Source: Sphingomonas adhaesiva (lineage in GTDB: Bacteria > Pseudomonadota > Alphaproteobacteria > Sphingomonadales > Sphingomonadaceae). Taken from it: a DNA stretch of 64,000 nt. Shown here piece by piece: positions 44,744-53,233 of this stretch. Every line of letters starts with the position of its first letter. Position 1 is the first letter of the stretch. Made by a program: the position numbers and the translations under genes. The stretch spans positions 248,001 through 312,000 of the forward strand of contig NZ_NWVC01000003.1 in assembly GCF_002374855.1 (NCBI RefSeq), written 5' to 3'. Below the pieces are notes generated by a model. The model was not told where the DNA came from. It was given only the letters and a program-made list of their open reading frames with translations, and did not search any database.

Positions 44744-45705
44744 TGGAAACGCGATCGAACCACGTCCTGGTCGGGGCCGTCGTGCTGATCCTGCTGGCGA
44801 TCGTCGCGATCTTCACCGTGTGGATCGCGCGGGTAAGCGGCGGGGCGGAACGGGAATATGACATCTTCTTCCGCCAGTCGGTCGACGGGCTGGCGAAGGG
44901 GTCGACCGTCACCTTCTCCGGCGTGCCGTCGGGGCAGGTGAAGACGATCTCGCTGTGGAAGCCCGATCCGCAATATGTGCGCGTGCGCATCAGCGTTAAC
45001 GACGATACGCCGATCCTGCGCGGCACCACCGCGACCATCCAGGGCAGCTTCACCGGCACCAGCACCGTCAGCCTGGACGGCGCGATCAAGGGGCAGGCGC
45101 CGATCACCTGCCCCGCCGGCGACGCGCGCAGCGTCTGTCCGCTGGGCGTGCCGGTGATCCCGACCAAGACCGGCGGGATCGGCGCGATCCTCAATTCCGC
45201 TCCGCAGCTTCTGGAACGGCTGTCGACGCTGACCGAGCGGCTGACGGGCATGCTGAGCGACCGCAACCAGGCGTCGATCGCCGGCATCCTCGACAACACC
45301 AATCGCCTGACCGATGCGCTGGCCGATCGCGGGCCGGAGATCGCCGCCACGCTGGCGCAGACGCGCGTGGCGATCGCGCAGGCGGGCAATGCCGCACAGC
45401 AGATCGGCGAACTGGCACAGACCACCAACGGCGTGATGACCGAGGATATCAAGCCGACGCTCGCCAACCTCAACGCGACGATCAAGTCGGCGCGTGAGAG
45501 CACCGACACGCTCAACGCCGCGATCGGCGATGCGCGGCCGGGGCTGACGACCTTCTCGAAGCAGACCGTGCCGCAGATCAACCAGCTGGTCCGCGACCTG
45601 CGCGTGACGGCCGCGTCGCTCTCGGCGATTTCGGAACGCGTCGAACAGGGCGGCGCCAGCTCGCTGATCGGTCAACAGAAGCTGCCGGAATACAAGGGGA
45701 ACTGA
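44743..45705 (+). CDS. MlaD-type MCE domain protein
   Basis: A 320-residue periplasmic lipid-binding subunit anchored by an N-terminal helix (about 8-30). The MCE domain follows (about 38-115; FRQSVDGLAKGSTVTFSGVP), then a helical region with repeated amphipathic segments (about 145-310) of the kind that forms the shuttle needle in longer MCE proteins. It hands lipids to or from the permease. It shares one base with the ATPase stop, and the lipoprotein gene follows after 2 bp. Confidence 0.94.
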   Translation: METRSNHVLVGAVVLILLAIVAIFTVWIARVSGGAEREYDIFFRQSVDGLAKGSTVTFSGVPSGQVKTISLWKPDPQYVRVRISVNDDTPILRGTTATIQGSFTGTSTVSLDGAIKGQAPITCPAGDARSVCPLGVPVIPTKTGGIGAILNSAPQLLERLSTLTERLTGMLSDRNQASIAGILDNTNRLTDALADRGPEIAATLAQTRVAIAQAGNAAQQIGELAQTTNGVMTEDIKPTLANLNATIKSARESTDTLNAAIGDARPGLTTFSKQTVPQINQLVRDLRVTAASLSAISERVEQGGASSLIGQQKLPEYKGN

Positions 45706-45707
45706 GC

Positions 45708-46304
45708 GTGCGCTTCACTCGAAACCTCGTCCTTGCCGCGGCGATCGTTCCGCTGGCCGGCTGCCTCAGCTTCGGGGGCAAGCCGCCCAAGCAGCTGCTG
45801 ACGATCGCCTCCACGGCGCAACCGCAACCGGGCGCGGCGCAGACCGCATCGGCCGGGCGGGCAATCGTGGTTCAGGTGCCCGCGGTGCCGCAGACGATCG
45901 CCAACACGCGCATCCCGGTGCAGGAGAGCGACGTGGCGGTCGCCTATATCAAGGACGCGCAATGGTCCGAGCCGCCCGCCCGGCTGTTCGCGCGCGTGCT
46001 GGCCGATACGTTGACCGCGCGCGCCGGCATGGTGGTGCTGGCCCCGGCGCAGTCGTTCGGCTCGCCCAGCGCGGACCTGTCGGGCGACCTGCGCAGCTTC
46101 GGCGTCGATGCGTCGCAGCGGCAGGCGGTGGTGATCTATGATGCGTCGCTGACGCGGGCCGGCCAATCGACGATCGAGAAGCGCCGCTTCGAGGCGCGCG
46201 TCCCGGTCGCTGCGATCGAGCCGACCGCGGCGGCCGATGCGCTGGGCCGCGCCGCCAACGACGTCGCCGGGCAGGTCGCCGGCTGGGTGCGCGGCGGCGG
46301 CTGA
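45708..46304 (+). CDS. ABC-type transport auxiliary lipoprotein (PqiC-like)
   Basis: A 198-residue lipoprotein (lipobox LAGC, Cys19) of the PqiC/DUF330 type, seen in QTIANTRIPVQ, VAYIKDAQWSEPPARLFARVLAD and the closing helix ALGRAANDVAGQVAGWV. Such proteins sit in the outer membrane and complete MCE lipid transport systems. GTG start right after the MlaD-type gene, so the four genes 42738-46304 form one operon. No MlaA or MlaC gene is next to it, matching PqiABC or alphaproteobacterial Mla-like systems. Confidence 0.88.
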   Translation: MRFTRNLVLAAAIVPLAGCLSFGGKPPKQLLTIASTAQPQPGAAQTASAGRAIVVQVPAVPQTIANTRIPVQESDVAVAYIKDAQWSEPPARLFARVLADTLTARAGMVVLAPAQSFGSPSADLSGDLRSFGVDASQRQAVVIYDASLTRAGQSTIEKRRFEARVPVAAIEPTAAADALGRAANDVAGQVAGWVRGGG

Positions 46305-46317
46305 TCGATCGATCAGC
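46300..46317. other. Perfect palindrome spanning two convergent stop codons
   Basis: GCTGATCGATCGATCAGC is an 18-bp perfect palindrome that contains the stop of the MCE lipoprotein gene (TGA) and the stop of the cyclophilin gene (TCA on this strand). The genes end only 8 bp apart. It could form a small hairpin at the 3' end of both messages, but has no U-run. Confidence 0.55.
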
Positions 46318-47197
46318 GCGCGTCGAGGCGCCTGATCTCCAGCGGCATCTCGCACACGTCGATCGCGCCGGATCCGATCGTGGGGGGCGGCGGGTTCTCG
46401 CGCCGCCGCACCGCCGCGGCAAAGCGCGGGTTGTCGGCGGCGCGATAGGCGAAGCGCGGGCGTTCCGCGGCGGGAAGTTCGCTTGCCAGCCGCACCCATT
46501 CGATCGGCGTGCGCTGTGCCGGATCGGCATAGACGCCCATCGGCGCGTCGCTGCGCGCCAGGGCCGACAGGTTCGCCATCCCGTCGATGATCCGGCCGAC
46601 GACGGTATAGTTGCGATCCAGCCGCCGCGCCGATTGGCCGATCGGGGTGAACAGCTCCGCGCCGGAGCCGGATCGCGGATCGGCATCGCGCGCGACGCCC
46701 ACCATCGCATAGCAATGCGGCAGCCACGCGTGACCTGCACCGTCGCTGGCCACCGGCCATGCGTCCGCGGTGATGCCCGATGCCCGCGCATGGGGATCGC
46801 CCCGCGCCATCAGGACCGCCGGGGCGAAGCGCGTGATCTCGAACTCCGGGTCGACCTGCGGCGTGACACCGGCCGGCAACGGCTTTTCCTCGCTGGCGTC
46901 GCCCCATTGCGCCACCCAGTTTTCCTGGACGCGATAGACGCTGGCGGCATCCCACCAATGCGCGGCCGCCAGCCGACGAATCTGCGCGACGTGCAGCGGC
47001 GCCGCCCAGGCGGCCAGACGGATCGTCACCGTGCGTCCCCCCGCCAGCCGCATGACCAGCAGTTCGTCGTCGGGAATGGGCCGCCAGTCGCCTGTCACGG
47101 CCTCATAGGCGGTCGCCGCCGGGGATGGGGGAGGGGCCGGCGCGGCAGATCCCCGAACAGGCGCCGCGATCGCGGCCAGAGCAAGAAGAAGCATCAT
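46313..47197 (-). CDS. Exported peptidyl-prolyl cis-trans isomerase (cyclophilin type)
   Basis: A 294-residue protein with a signal peptide (about 1-20) and a divergent cyclophilin domain: RTVTIRLAAWAAPLHVAQIRRLA, WWDAASVYRVQENWVAQWGD (matching the usual yDGttFHRVipgFviQgGD region) and FAPAVLMARGDPHA, YTVVGRIIDGMANL. Catalytic residues of the classical FHR motif are replaced by Tyr-Arg here, and an insertion lies before the last strands; activity as a foldase is likely but not sure. The start is the first of two ATGs after GGGGGC; sequence further upstream in frame is the complement of the tRNA gene and is not coding. Confidence 0.85.
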   Translation of the reverse strand: MMLLLALAAIAAPVRGSAAPAPPPSPAATAYEAVTGDWRPIPDDELLVMRLAGGRTVTIRLAAWAAPLHVAQIRRLAAAHWWDAASVYRVQENWVAQWGDASEEKPLPAGVTPQVDPEFEITRFAPAVLMARGDPHARASGITADAWPVASDGAGHAWLPHCYAMVGVARDADPRSGSGAELFTPIGQSARRLDRNYTVVGRIIDGMANLSALARSDAPMGVYADPAQRTPIEWVRLASELPAAERPRFAYRAADNPRFAAAVRRRENPPPPTIGSGAIDVCEMPLEIRRLDAR

Positions 47198-47291
47198 GCC
47201 CCCATCGTGCCCGCCCCTTTGCCGACGTGCAATCCAACCCGCTTGCGCGCGCGCGGCCCGTCCACTAGGGCGTGTCGCTTCCAGCGAATGC

Positions 47292-47382
47292 GGAGCGGTG
47301 GCCGAGTGGTCGAAGGCGCTCGCCTGGAAAGTGAGTATACGGCAAAACCGTATCGAGGGTTCGAATCCCTCCCGCTCCGCCA
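47292..47382 (+). tRNA. tRNA-Ser (anticodon GGA)
   Basis: A complete class II tRNA. The acceptor stem pairs GGAGCGG (47292-47298) with CCGCTCC (47372-47378), discriminator G at 47379 and an encoded CCA at 47380-47382. The D-arm has GCCGAGTGGTCGAAGGC, the anticodon stem CTCGC/GTGAG holds the loop CTGGAAA with anticodon GGA, a long variable arm (around TACGGCAAAACCGTA) marks it as serine, and the T-arm is GAGGGTTCGAATCCCTC. It reads UCC and UCU. Confidence 0.98.
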
Positions 47383-47740
47383 CTTATTCCTAACCATTTC
47401 ACGATGTTGAGGAAACTTCGGCTTTCCGGCGCGTTTTAGCGCGTTTTTGGCAATGTCAGGTAATGCGGGGACTTTTCTGCAAAGACCAATAGCGTTTCCC
47501 CACTTGCTTTTTTCCGCCGCATTTCGGGTTGGTACGGAATGCGAGGTCGGCTCCCGACATTGGAGGCTCGATCCCTCTCTTCTGGCCAGCGATCGATATA
47601 CGGCTGGACAGGGCAGGGGGAGAGGACGATGCCGCCGATCCGGACGACGCGCTTCCCAAGCCACTGGCCACGCCGGTTTTTATCGCGCTCCTCACGGGGT
47701 ATCGGACATTGTCCCGCGCTCGCGCATTGAACGGACGACG
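47383..47740. other. 358-bp AT-richer gap after tRNA-Ser
   Basis: No credible gene lies here. The stretch up to about 47530 is clearly AT-richer than its surroundings, with runs such as GCGTTTTAGCGCGTTTTT and CACTTGCTTTTTTCC. No integrase remnant or complete repeat of the tRNA 3' end was found. It probably holds the tRNA terminator and the promoter of the permease gene. Confidence 0.5.
47428..47448 (+). terminator. Probable terminator of the tRNA-Ser gene
   Basis: A short stem GGCGCG/CGCGTT (four GC pairs plus two G-U pairs) with loop TTTTAG, followed directly by TTT. It lies 46 bases after the tRNA CCA. The stem is short, so confidence is moderate. Confidence 0.45.
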
Positions 47741-49537
47741 ATGACGCTGTCCCAAACTCTCTCCATCGCGATTCTCATCGGGATGATGGCGCTCTTCATC
47801 TGGGGCCGGTTCCGCTACGACGTGACCGCCATCATCTCGCTCCTGGCCGCGCTGCTGGTGGGGATCGTGGCGCCGGCCGACGCCTTCAAGGGCTTGTCCG
47901 ACGATATCGTCGTGATCGTGGGATCGGCGCTGGTCATCTCCGCCGCCGTGCAGCGTTCGGGCGTGGTCGAGCGTGCGCTGCGCCGCGTCGGGCGCCGCGT
48001 GACGCGCGTGCGCTCGCAGCTTCTGGTGCTGGCCGGATCGGTCGGCGTCGCGAGCGCGATCGTCAAGAACATCGGCGCGCTCGCCATGCTGATGCCTGCC
48101 TCATTACAGATGGCGAAGAAGAACGACGTCAGCCCGTCGGTCTTCCTGATGCCCATGTCCTTCGCCGCGCTGCTGGGCGGCCTGATGACACTGGTCGGTA
48201 CCTCGCCCAACATCATCGTCAGCCGCGCGCGGGAGCAGATGACGGGCGAGCCGTTCGGCATGTTCGACTATACGCCGGTCGGCTTTTGCCTGTTCGTCGC
48301 CGGTTTGATCTACCTGCGATTCGCCTACCGCCTGATCCCGCGAGACCGCCGCGCTGCGGCGACCATGGGCGAGGCGCTGGACATCACTGGCTATGTGACC
48401 GAAGTCGTCGTGCCCACCGGCTCGCCTGCAGTGGGCGACACGGTGCAGGCCTTTCTCGACCGGCATGACGGCGAAGTCACGATGACGCAATTGCTGCGCG
48501 CGGGGATGCGCAGCGCCCCGCTTCCCGACACCGAATTGCGCGAGGACGACACGCTGATCCTGGGCGGGCAACCCGATGCGCTGGAGCGCGTGATCGCGAG
48601 CGATCGCCTGGTCTACGAAGGCGAGGAGCGGGAGAAGTCGCAAGAGCGTCGCGAGAAGGAGCAGGGCGGCACCACCGGCGAGATCGGGGTGATCGAGGCG
48701 GTCGTGAACATGGGCTCGCGCCTGGAGGGCCAGACCGCCGGCGGGCTGAACCTGCAACGCATGTTCGGCGTCAATCTGATCGCGATCTCGCGGAGGGGAG
48801 AGCGGCTATCGCGGCGACTGGCGAACACCATCCTTCGCGAGGGCGACGTCGTGGTGTTGCAGGGGGCGCTCGATACCATGCCCGATCGGCTACGCGAGCT
48901 CGGCTGCCTGCCACTGGCCGAGCGTGACCTCCGGCTGGGATCGAAGCGCGCAACGTGGCTGCCGATCTCGATCCTCGCCGTCGCGATGTTCCTGACGGCG
49001 ATGGGCTGGGTGCCGGTGGCGGTCGCCTTCTTCGCCGCGGCGGCCATGGTGATGGCGACCGGCGCGATCAGCCCGCGCGAGGCGTACGACAATGTCGAAT
49101 GGCCGATCCTCATCATGCTGGGGGCGCTGATCCCGGTGTCGGATTCGCTTCGGACCACCGGTGCGTCGGACGTGATCGCGACGGGACTGGCGCAGGTTGC
49201 GACGACGCTGCCGGCCTGGGGCGCGGTGGCGTTGATCCTTGCGGCGGCGATGGCGGTGACGCCGTTCCTGAACAACGCGGCGACGGTACTGGTGATGGCG
49301 CCGATCGCAGCGCAATTCGCCGGCGACCTGGGCTATCGGCCCGAGGCGTTCCTGATGGCGACCGCGGTCGGCGCGGGCTGCGATTTCCTCACCCCGATCG
49401 GACATCAGTGCAACACGCTTGTGCTGGGCCCCGGGGGCTATCGCTTCGGCGACTATGCCAGGTTGGGCGCCCCATTATCGGCGCTGGTGCTGCTACTGGG
49501 CACGCCGCTGATCCTGTTCTTCTGGCCACTGGCATAG
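47741..49537 (+). CDS. SLC13/DASS-type permease with TrkA-C (RCK_C) domains
   Basis: A 598-residue inner-membrane transporter of the ArsB/NhaD/DASS superfamily. The N-terminal membrane part (about 1-200) has NIGALAMLMPASLQMAKK and LVGTSPNIIVSRAR; two RCK_C-like domains fill the middle loop (about 208-410; ITGYVTEVVVPTGSPAVGDT and NLQRMFGVNLIAISRRG); the second membrane half repeats the pattern with TPFLNNAATVLVMAPIA and TPIGHQCNTLVLGPGGY. Such proteins carry dicarboxylates, sulfate or other anions with Na+ or H+. The substrate is not evident. The ATG follows ACGGACGACG. Confidence 0.9.
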   Translation: MTLSQTLSIAILIGMMALFIWGRFRYDVTAIISLLAALLVGIVAPADAFKGLSDDIVVIVGSALVISAAVQRSGVVERALRRVGRRVTRVRSQLLVLAGSVGVASAIVKNIGALAMLMPASLQMAKKNDVSPSVFLMPMSFAALLGGLMTLVGTSPNIIVSRAREQMTGEPFGMFDYTPVGFCLFVAGLIYLRFAYRLIPRDRRAAATMGEALDITGYVTEVVVPTGSPAVGDTVQAFLDRHDGEVTMTQLLRAGMRSAPLPDTELREDDTLILGGQPDALERVIASDRLVYEGEEREKSQERREKEQGGTTGEIGVIEAVVNMGSRLEGQTAGGLNLQRMFGVNLIAISRRGERLSRRLANTILREGDVVVLQGALDTMPDRLRELGCLPLAERDLRLGSKRATWLPISILAVAMFLTAMGWVPVAVAFFAAAAMVMATGAISPREAYDNVEWPILIMLGALIPVSDSLRTTGASDVIATGLAQVATTLPAWGAVALILAAAMAVTPFLNNAATVLVMAPIAAQFAGDLGYRPEAFLMATAVGAGCDFLTPIGHQCNTLVLGPGGYRFGDYARLGAPLSALVLLLGTPLILFFWPLA

Positions 49538-49755
49538 GCCGTGAACCGCTGACGTGAGGCCAACGCGAGGCTCGACCCGATTTATGATCCTCGCGGTCTC
49601 CTTCAGATACCCAATGCTCGTTGCTCGTCCGCGTGGGCGAGGGGGTGGCTGCCGTCATGACTGCGATCGTGCGTCGATCATGCCGCTACGTGGCTCGGCG
49701 TGCTCTCCCCTTGCGAGGACCGGGGCGATCCGGCACCACGGCTGCCGGGGGTATC

Positions 49756-52209
49756 ATGATCCGTAGAGCCATCATCGCCGGCGTCCTGTTGACGATCGCG
49801 TTTCCCGTCACCGCCGAGGGACGGAAGGCCGACGACGCCGTGTCGAAGCAAGGCGCGCTCGCCGGCACGGAGCGGCTGAACGGCCTGCTGCCGGTCCACG
49901 TTGATCGCAAGGCTGGGCGCATCCTCCTGTCGCTGCCGGCTCCCGGTGCCGACGGCGTATCCGCGCGTATGCTGTACGTAACGGCGCTCCGGACCGGGCT
50001 CGGCTCGGCCCCGATCGGCCTGGATCGCGCACAGCCCGGGCCCGCGCAACTGCTGGTCATCCGCCGGCTCGGCAGGAAAGTGGCGTTCGAGCTCGAAAAC
50101 CCGCGCTTTCGCGCGACCGGCGCATCGGCGGCGGAGCAGGCGGCGGCGGCAGATGCCTTCGCCACGTCCACCTTGTGGCTGGGCGATGTGGTCGACGGTC
50201 CCGATGGAACGCTGCTCGTCGATATCGCGCCCTTCCTCGCCCGCGACACCAAGGGCATCACAGCGCAGCTCAACACCAGCGGCGAGAAGGGCTGGAAGCT
50301 GGTCGAGGCACTGAGCGCCGCCGATCCGAACAGCGTTCGCGCGTTCCCGCTCAACCTGGAGTTCGAGGCACGACAGACCTACGCGAGCGATACGCCCGGG
50401 CCCGAGGTGCGCAACATCGCCCCCGATCCGCGCCAGGTGACCCTGGTGGTGCGCCACAGCTTCATCGCGCTGCCCGAGGCGGGCTATGTCACCCGCACCT
50501 TCGATCCACGCGGCGGCAGCTTTGCGACGCAGATCCTCGATTTCGGCGCGCCGCTCAGCGGGCAGATCGTCCAGAGCCTCGCCAACCGCTTCCGACTGGA
50601 GCGGGTCGATCCCGGCGCCCCGCGCTCGCGCGTCAAGAAGCCGATCGTCTTCTACATCGACAATGCCGCGCCCGAACCGATCCGCACCGCGCTGCTCGAA
50701 GGCGCATCGTGGTGGAAAGCGGCGTTCGAGGCGGCGGGGTTCATCGACGCCTACAATGTCGAGATCCTGCCCGACGGCGCCGATCCGCTCGACATGCGCT
50801 ACAACGTCGTCAACTGGGTCAACCGCGCGACACGAGGCTGGTCGTACGGTTACGCCGTCACCGATCCGCGCACGGGGGAAATCCTGAAAGGCTCGGTGCT
50901 GCTCGGATCGCTTCGCGTGCGACAGGACATGCTGATCTACGAAGGTCTCGTCGGCGCCGCCAGAACGGGAACGGGTGGGCCCAACGATCCGGCGCAGGTC
51001 GCGCTCGCCCGCATCCGCCAGCTCGCCGCGCACGAGGTCGGTCACGCGCTCGGCCTGTTGCACAATTTCGCTGGCAGCACGCAGGGCCGCGCGTCCGTGA
51101 TGGACTATCCCGCACCGCGGATCGGGCTGATGCACGGCGCCCCCGACCTTTCGGACGCTTACGGCGTCGGGCTCGGTGCGTGGGACAGTTACGCGATCGA
51201 CTGGCTATACGGCGATCCGATCGGCATGAACCCGGACGCGGCGGCCCGCGCGAAGGCGACAGCGGCGGAGCAGCGCGGGCTGCGCTTTGTCTCCGACGAA
51301 AATTCGCGCAGCGCCTCCGCATCGCAGCCGTGGGGCAGCCTGTGGGACGACGGGGCCGATCCGGTTGCCGAACTCACCCGCATGATGACGGTTCGTGCTG
51401 CCGCGGTCGCGCGTTTCGGGCCTGAAGCGCTCGCCCCCGGTGAGCCCGTGGCTGCGCTACGCCGCAAATTCGTGCCGATCTGGCTGCTCCATCGCTATCA
51501 GGTGGAGGCAGCGACCAAGCTGGTCGGTGGCGCCTTTTCGAGCTACGCGGTCGCGGGCGGCAGCGACGGCACGGCGGCGCCGGTCGATGGCGCGACCCAG
51601 CGCCATGCGCTGGATGCGATCCTGGCGACGCTGGCTCCCAGCGCGCTCGACGTGCCCGAGCGGCTGATACCGCAACTGTCGGCCGGCTGGTCGGGCGATA
51701 GCGACCGGCAAACCGATATCGAGGTCATGCGGACCGCCGGCAGCACCGTCTTCGATCCGCTGGTGGCGGCCCAGGTCGCTGCGGACGTGACCCTGCGCGG
51801 CTTGCTGGCACCCGAGCGCCTCGCCCGGCTCGCCGATCAGAGCCGCCGTGATCCCGCGGTCCCCGGGCCGGCGCTGCTCGCGACGCGATTGGTGGCCATC
51901 GCGGACGCGCCGGCCACGAGCGCCCGCCTGGCGGCCGTACGGCGGGTGGTCGGCACGCGGATCATCCTGAACCTCGCAAAGGCGGCCGCCGACCCGGCCA
52001 GCGGCTCCGACGCCGGCAATCGCCTCGATCAGGCACTCGCCGACTGGGCTAACCGGCAACAGGCGCGCGCCTTCGCAAATGACGACGACCGCGCCTGGGC
52101 ACTCGCCACCGCCCGCCTACTTCGCGACCGCGAGGCACTGGAGGCGGCACTACGCGACAAGGATGTCGCCGTGACCATCCCACCGGGAATGCCGATCGGG
52201 TCAGATTAG
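49756..52209 (+). CDS. Exported zinc-dependent metalloprotease (DUF5117/DUF4953 type)
   Basis: An 817-residue protein with a signal peptide (about 1-22). The metzincin-like zinc site is at H426, E427, H430 and H436 (AAHEVGHALGLLHNF) with a Met-turn candidate in SVMDYPAPRI. N-terminal beta-rich regions (about 40-280; LPVHVDRKAGRILLSLP, EVRNIAPDPRQVTLVVRHSF) correspond to the DUF5118/DUF5117 domains that accompany this protease in Bacteroidetes and sphingomonads, and a long helical C-terminal part follows. It probably degrades proteins or peptides outside the inner membrane. The start was placed at MIRRAIIAG, where the signal peptide begins. Confidence 0.88.
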   Translation: MIRRAIIAGVLLTIAFPVTAEGRKADDAVSKQGALAGTERLNGLLPVHVDRKAGRILLSLPAPGADGVSARMLYVTALRTGLGSAPIGLDRAQPGPAQLLVIRRLGRKVAFELENPRFRATGASAAEQAAAADAFATSTLWLGDVVDGPDGTLLVDIAPFLARDTKGITAQLNTSGEKGWKLVEALSAADPNSVRAFPLNLEFEARQTYASDTPGPEVRNIAPDPRQVTLVVRHSFIALPEAGYVTRTFDPRGGSFATQILDFGAPLSGQIVQSLANRFRLERVDPGAPRSRVKKPIVFYIDNAAPEPIRTALLEGASWWKAAFEAAGFIDAYNVEILPDGADPLDMRYNVVNWVNRATRGWSYGYAVTDPRTGEILKGSVLLGSLRVRQDMLIYEGLVGAARTGTGGPNDPAQVALARIRQLAAHEVGHALGLLHNFAGSTQGRASVMDYPAPRIGLMHGAPDLSDAYGVGLGAWDSYAIDWLYGDPIGMNPDAAARAKATAAEQRGLRFVSDENSRSASASQPWGSLWDDGADPVAELTRMMTVRAAAVARFGPEALAPGEPVAALRRKFVPIWLLHRYQVEAATKLVGGAFSSYAVAGGSDGTAAPVDGATQRHALDAILATLAPSALDVPERLIPQLSAGWSGDSDRQTDIEVMRTAGSTVFDPLVAAQVAADVTLRGLLAPERLARLADQSRRDPAVPGPALLATRLVAIADAPATSARLAAVRRVVGTRIILNLAKAAADPASGSDAGNRLDQALADWANRQQARAFANDDDRAWALATARLLRDREALEAALRDKDVAVTIPPGMPIGSD

Positions 52210-52537
52210 GGCGTAAGCGACCCACGATGCGACGTTCAGTGCATCTTGTTCGCGGGCCGTTTTTCGACGTTCGTGCATCACGGTCCGTGGCGCCGTACAG
52301 CTGTGAAGTCTGACGGAAGGCCCGTCCAGCGCGCGACGTTCTTAAAGGGACGTGGGTTCGGGGACGCCCATGAGGTGAACCTTCTTGCCGCGGGACTCAA
52401 CGAACCCGCAGACATGACGCGCGAGCGGCCTGTCACCGTCACGCACCATGACGCGCCTCGACGATCGATATCGGGTCATTGACAGCCGCCATCACGACCA
52501 ACCGCGGCTGCAGGGTTACGAGCGTCGCCAATCCTTG
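52210..52537. other. 328-bp gap between convergent genes
   Basis: It lies between the ends of the metalloprotease gene (plus) and the anti-sigma gene (minus). A 78-codon open frame at 52246-52482 has mixed codons and no ribosome-binding site and is not believed. No tRNA, repeat or convincing terminator was seen. Confidence 0.5.
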
Positions 52538-53233
52538 TCACGACATATCGACCACGGCCCCGGTCGCAACGACTGCACCCGTCGGCTGGCCGGTCGGCGA
52601 ACCGCCCACCGGCTCGATCGACACCGCCAGCACCTCGTCCGGCGTCGGCAGGCGCGCGTTCTTCAGCAGCGCCGGAGCCACCGCACCAGGGGCAAGAAGG
52701 CCGAGTGGTCGGGGCACCTTGTCGCCGCCGATGCGCCAGAGTTCCGCTACCCGATCGGCCGGCACGACGATGGTCGCCGTCAATCGAACCGAGCCGTCAC
52801 GCCGATCTACCAAAGCGGCGACCGGTGCCTGCTGTGCCCCTTCGGTCGGAGCGAGCACCGCGACGAGCGGGCGTACCGGCGCGGGGGCGACTGGCGGTAC
52901 GATGGCCTTCGGTACGGTGAGCAGCGCGACCAGCGAGGCGGCGACTGCGCCTGCCGCCGCACCGCCCGCAAACCAGCTCCAGCGAGGTCTGATGACGGCC
53001 ACCGGCTCGGGCGCCGGCTTCGCATCCGGCAACGCGATCCGCGCCAATAGGTCCGCGGGCGGTTCGACCGGGTCGTAGCCGTGCAGCAACGCTGCGAACC
53101 TGTCGCGCCACCACGCCACTTCCATGGCAAATTCGCTGTCCGCCAGCATCCGCTCCACTGCCGTCGTGCGTTCCGCGCCGTCGAGCAGCCCAAGTGCCAG
53201 TTCGGCGGCATCGACTTGGTCCTCAGGCGTCAT
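52538..53233 (-). CDS. Anti-sigma factor (RskA/anti-sigma-K type)
   Basis: A 231-residue single-pass membrane protein. The N-terminal cytoplasmic domain (about 1-82; DQVDAAELALGLLDGAERTTAV and FAMEVAWWRDRFAALL) is the sigma-binding part and lacks the HxxxCxxC zinc motif. One membrane helix follows (about 87-108), then a periplasmic RskA-like domain (about 115-225) with RLTATIVVPADRVAELWRIG and LAVSIEPVGGSPTGQPTG, the typical ending. It overlaps the sigma gene by 11 bp, so the two are coupled. It should hold the sigma factor at the membrane until a signal releases it. Confidence 0.9.
   Translation of the reverse strand: MTPEDQVDAAELALGLLDGAERTTAVERMLADSEFAMEVAWWRDRFAALLHGYDPVEPPADLLARIALPDAKPAPEPVAVIRPRWSWFAGGAAAGAVAASLVALLTVPKAIVPPVAPAPVRPLVAVLAPTEGAQQAPVAALVDRRDGSVRLTATIVVPADRVAELWRIGGDKVPRPLGLLAPGAVAPALLKNARLPTPDEVLAVSIEPVGGSPTGQPTGAVVATGAVVDMS

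Noticed and set aside
47198..47383. Upstream extension of the cyclophilin frame starting MAEREGFEPSIRF
   Set aside because: This peptide is the translation of the strand opposite the tRNA-Ser gene, a well-known artefact in databases. The gene starts at the signal peptide (47197).
47562..47588. Sequence resembling a degenerate T-arm and CCA end (possible tRNA-derived attachment site)
   Set aside because: It aligns to the tRNA-Ser 3' end only with several gaps and mismatches; not better than chance by eye.
52246..52482. 78-codon open frame in the gap after the metalloprotease gene
   Set aside because: No ribosome-binding site, atypical codons, no resemblance to known proteins.
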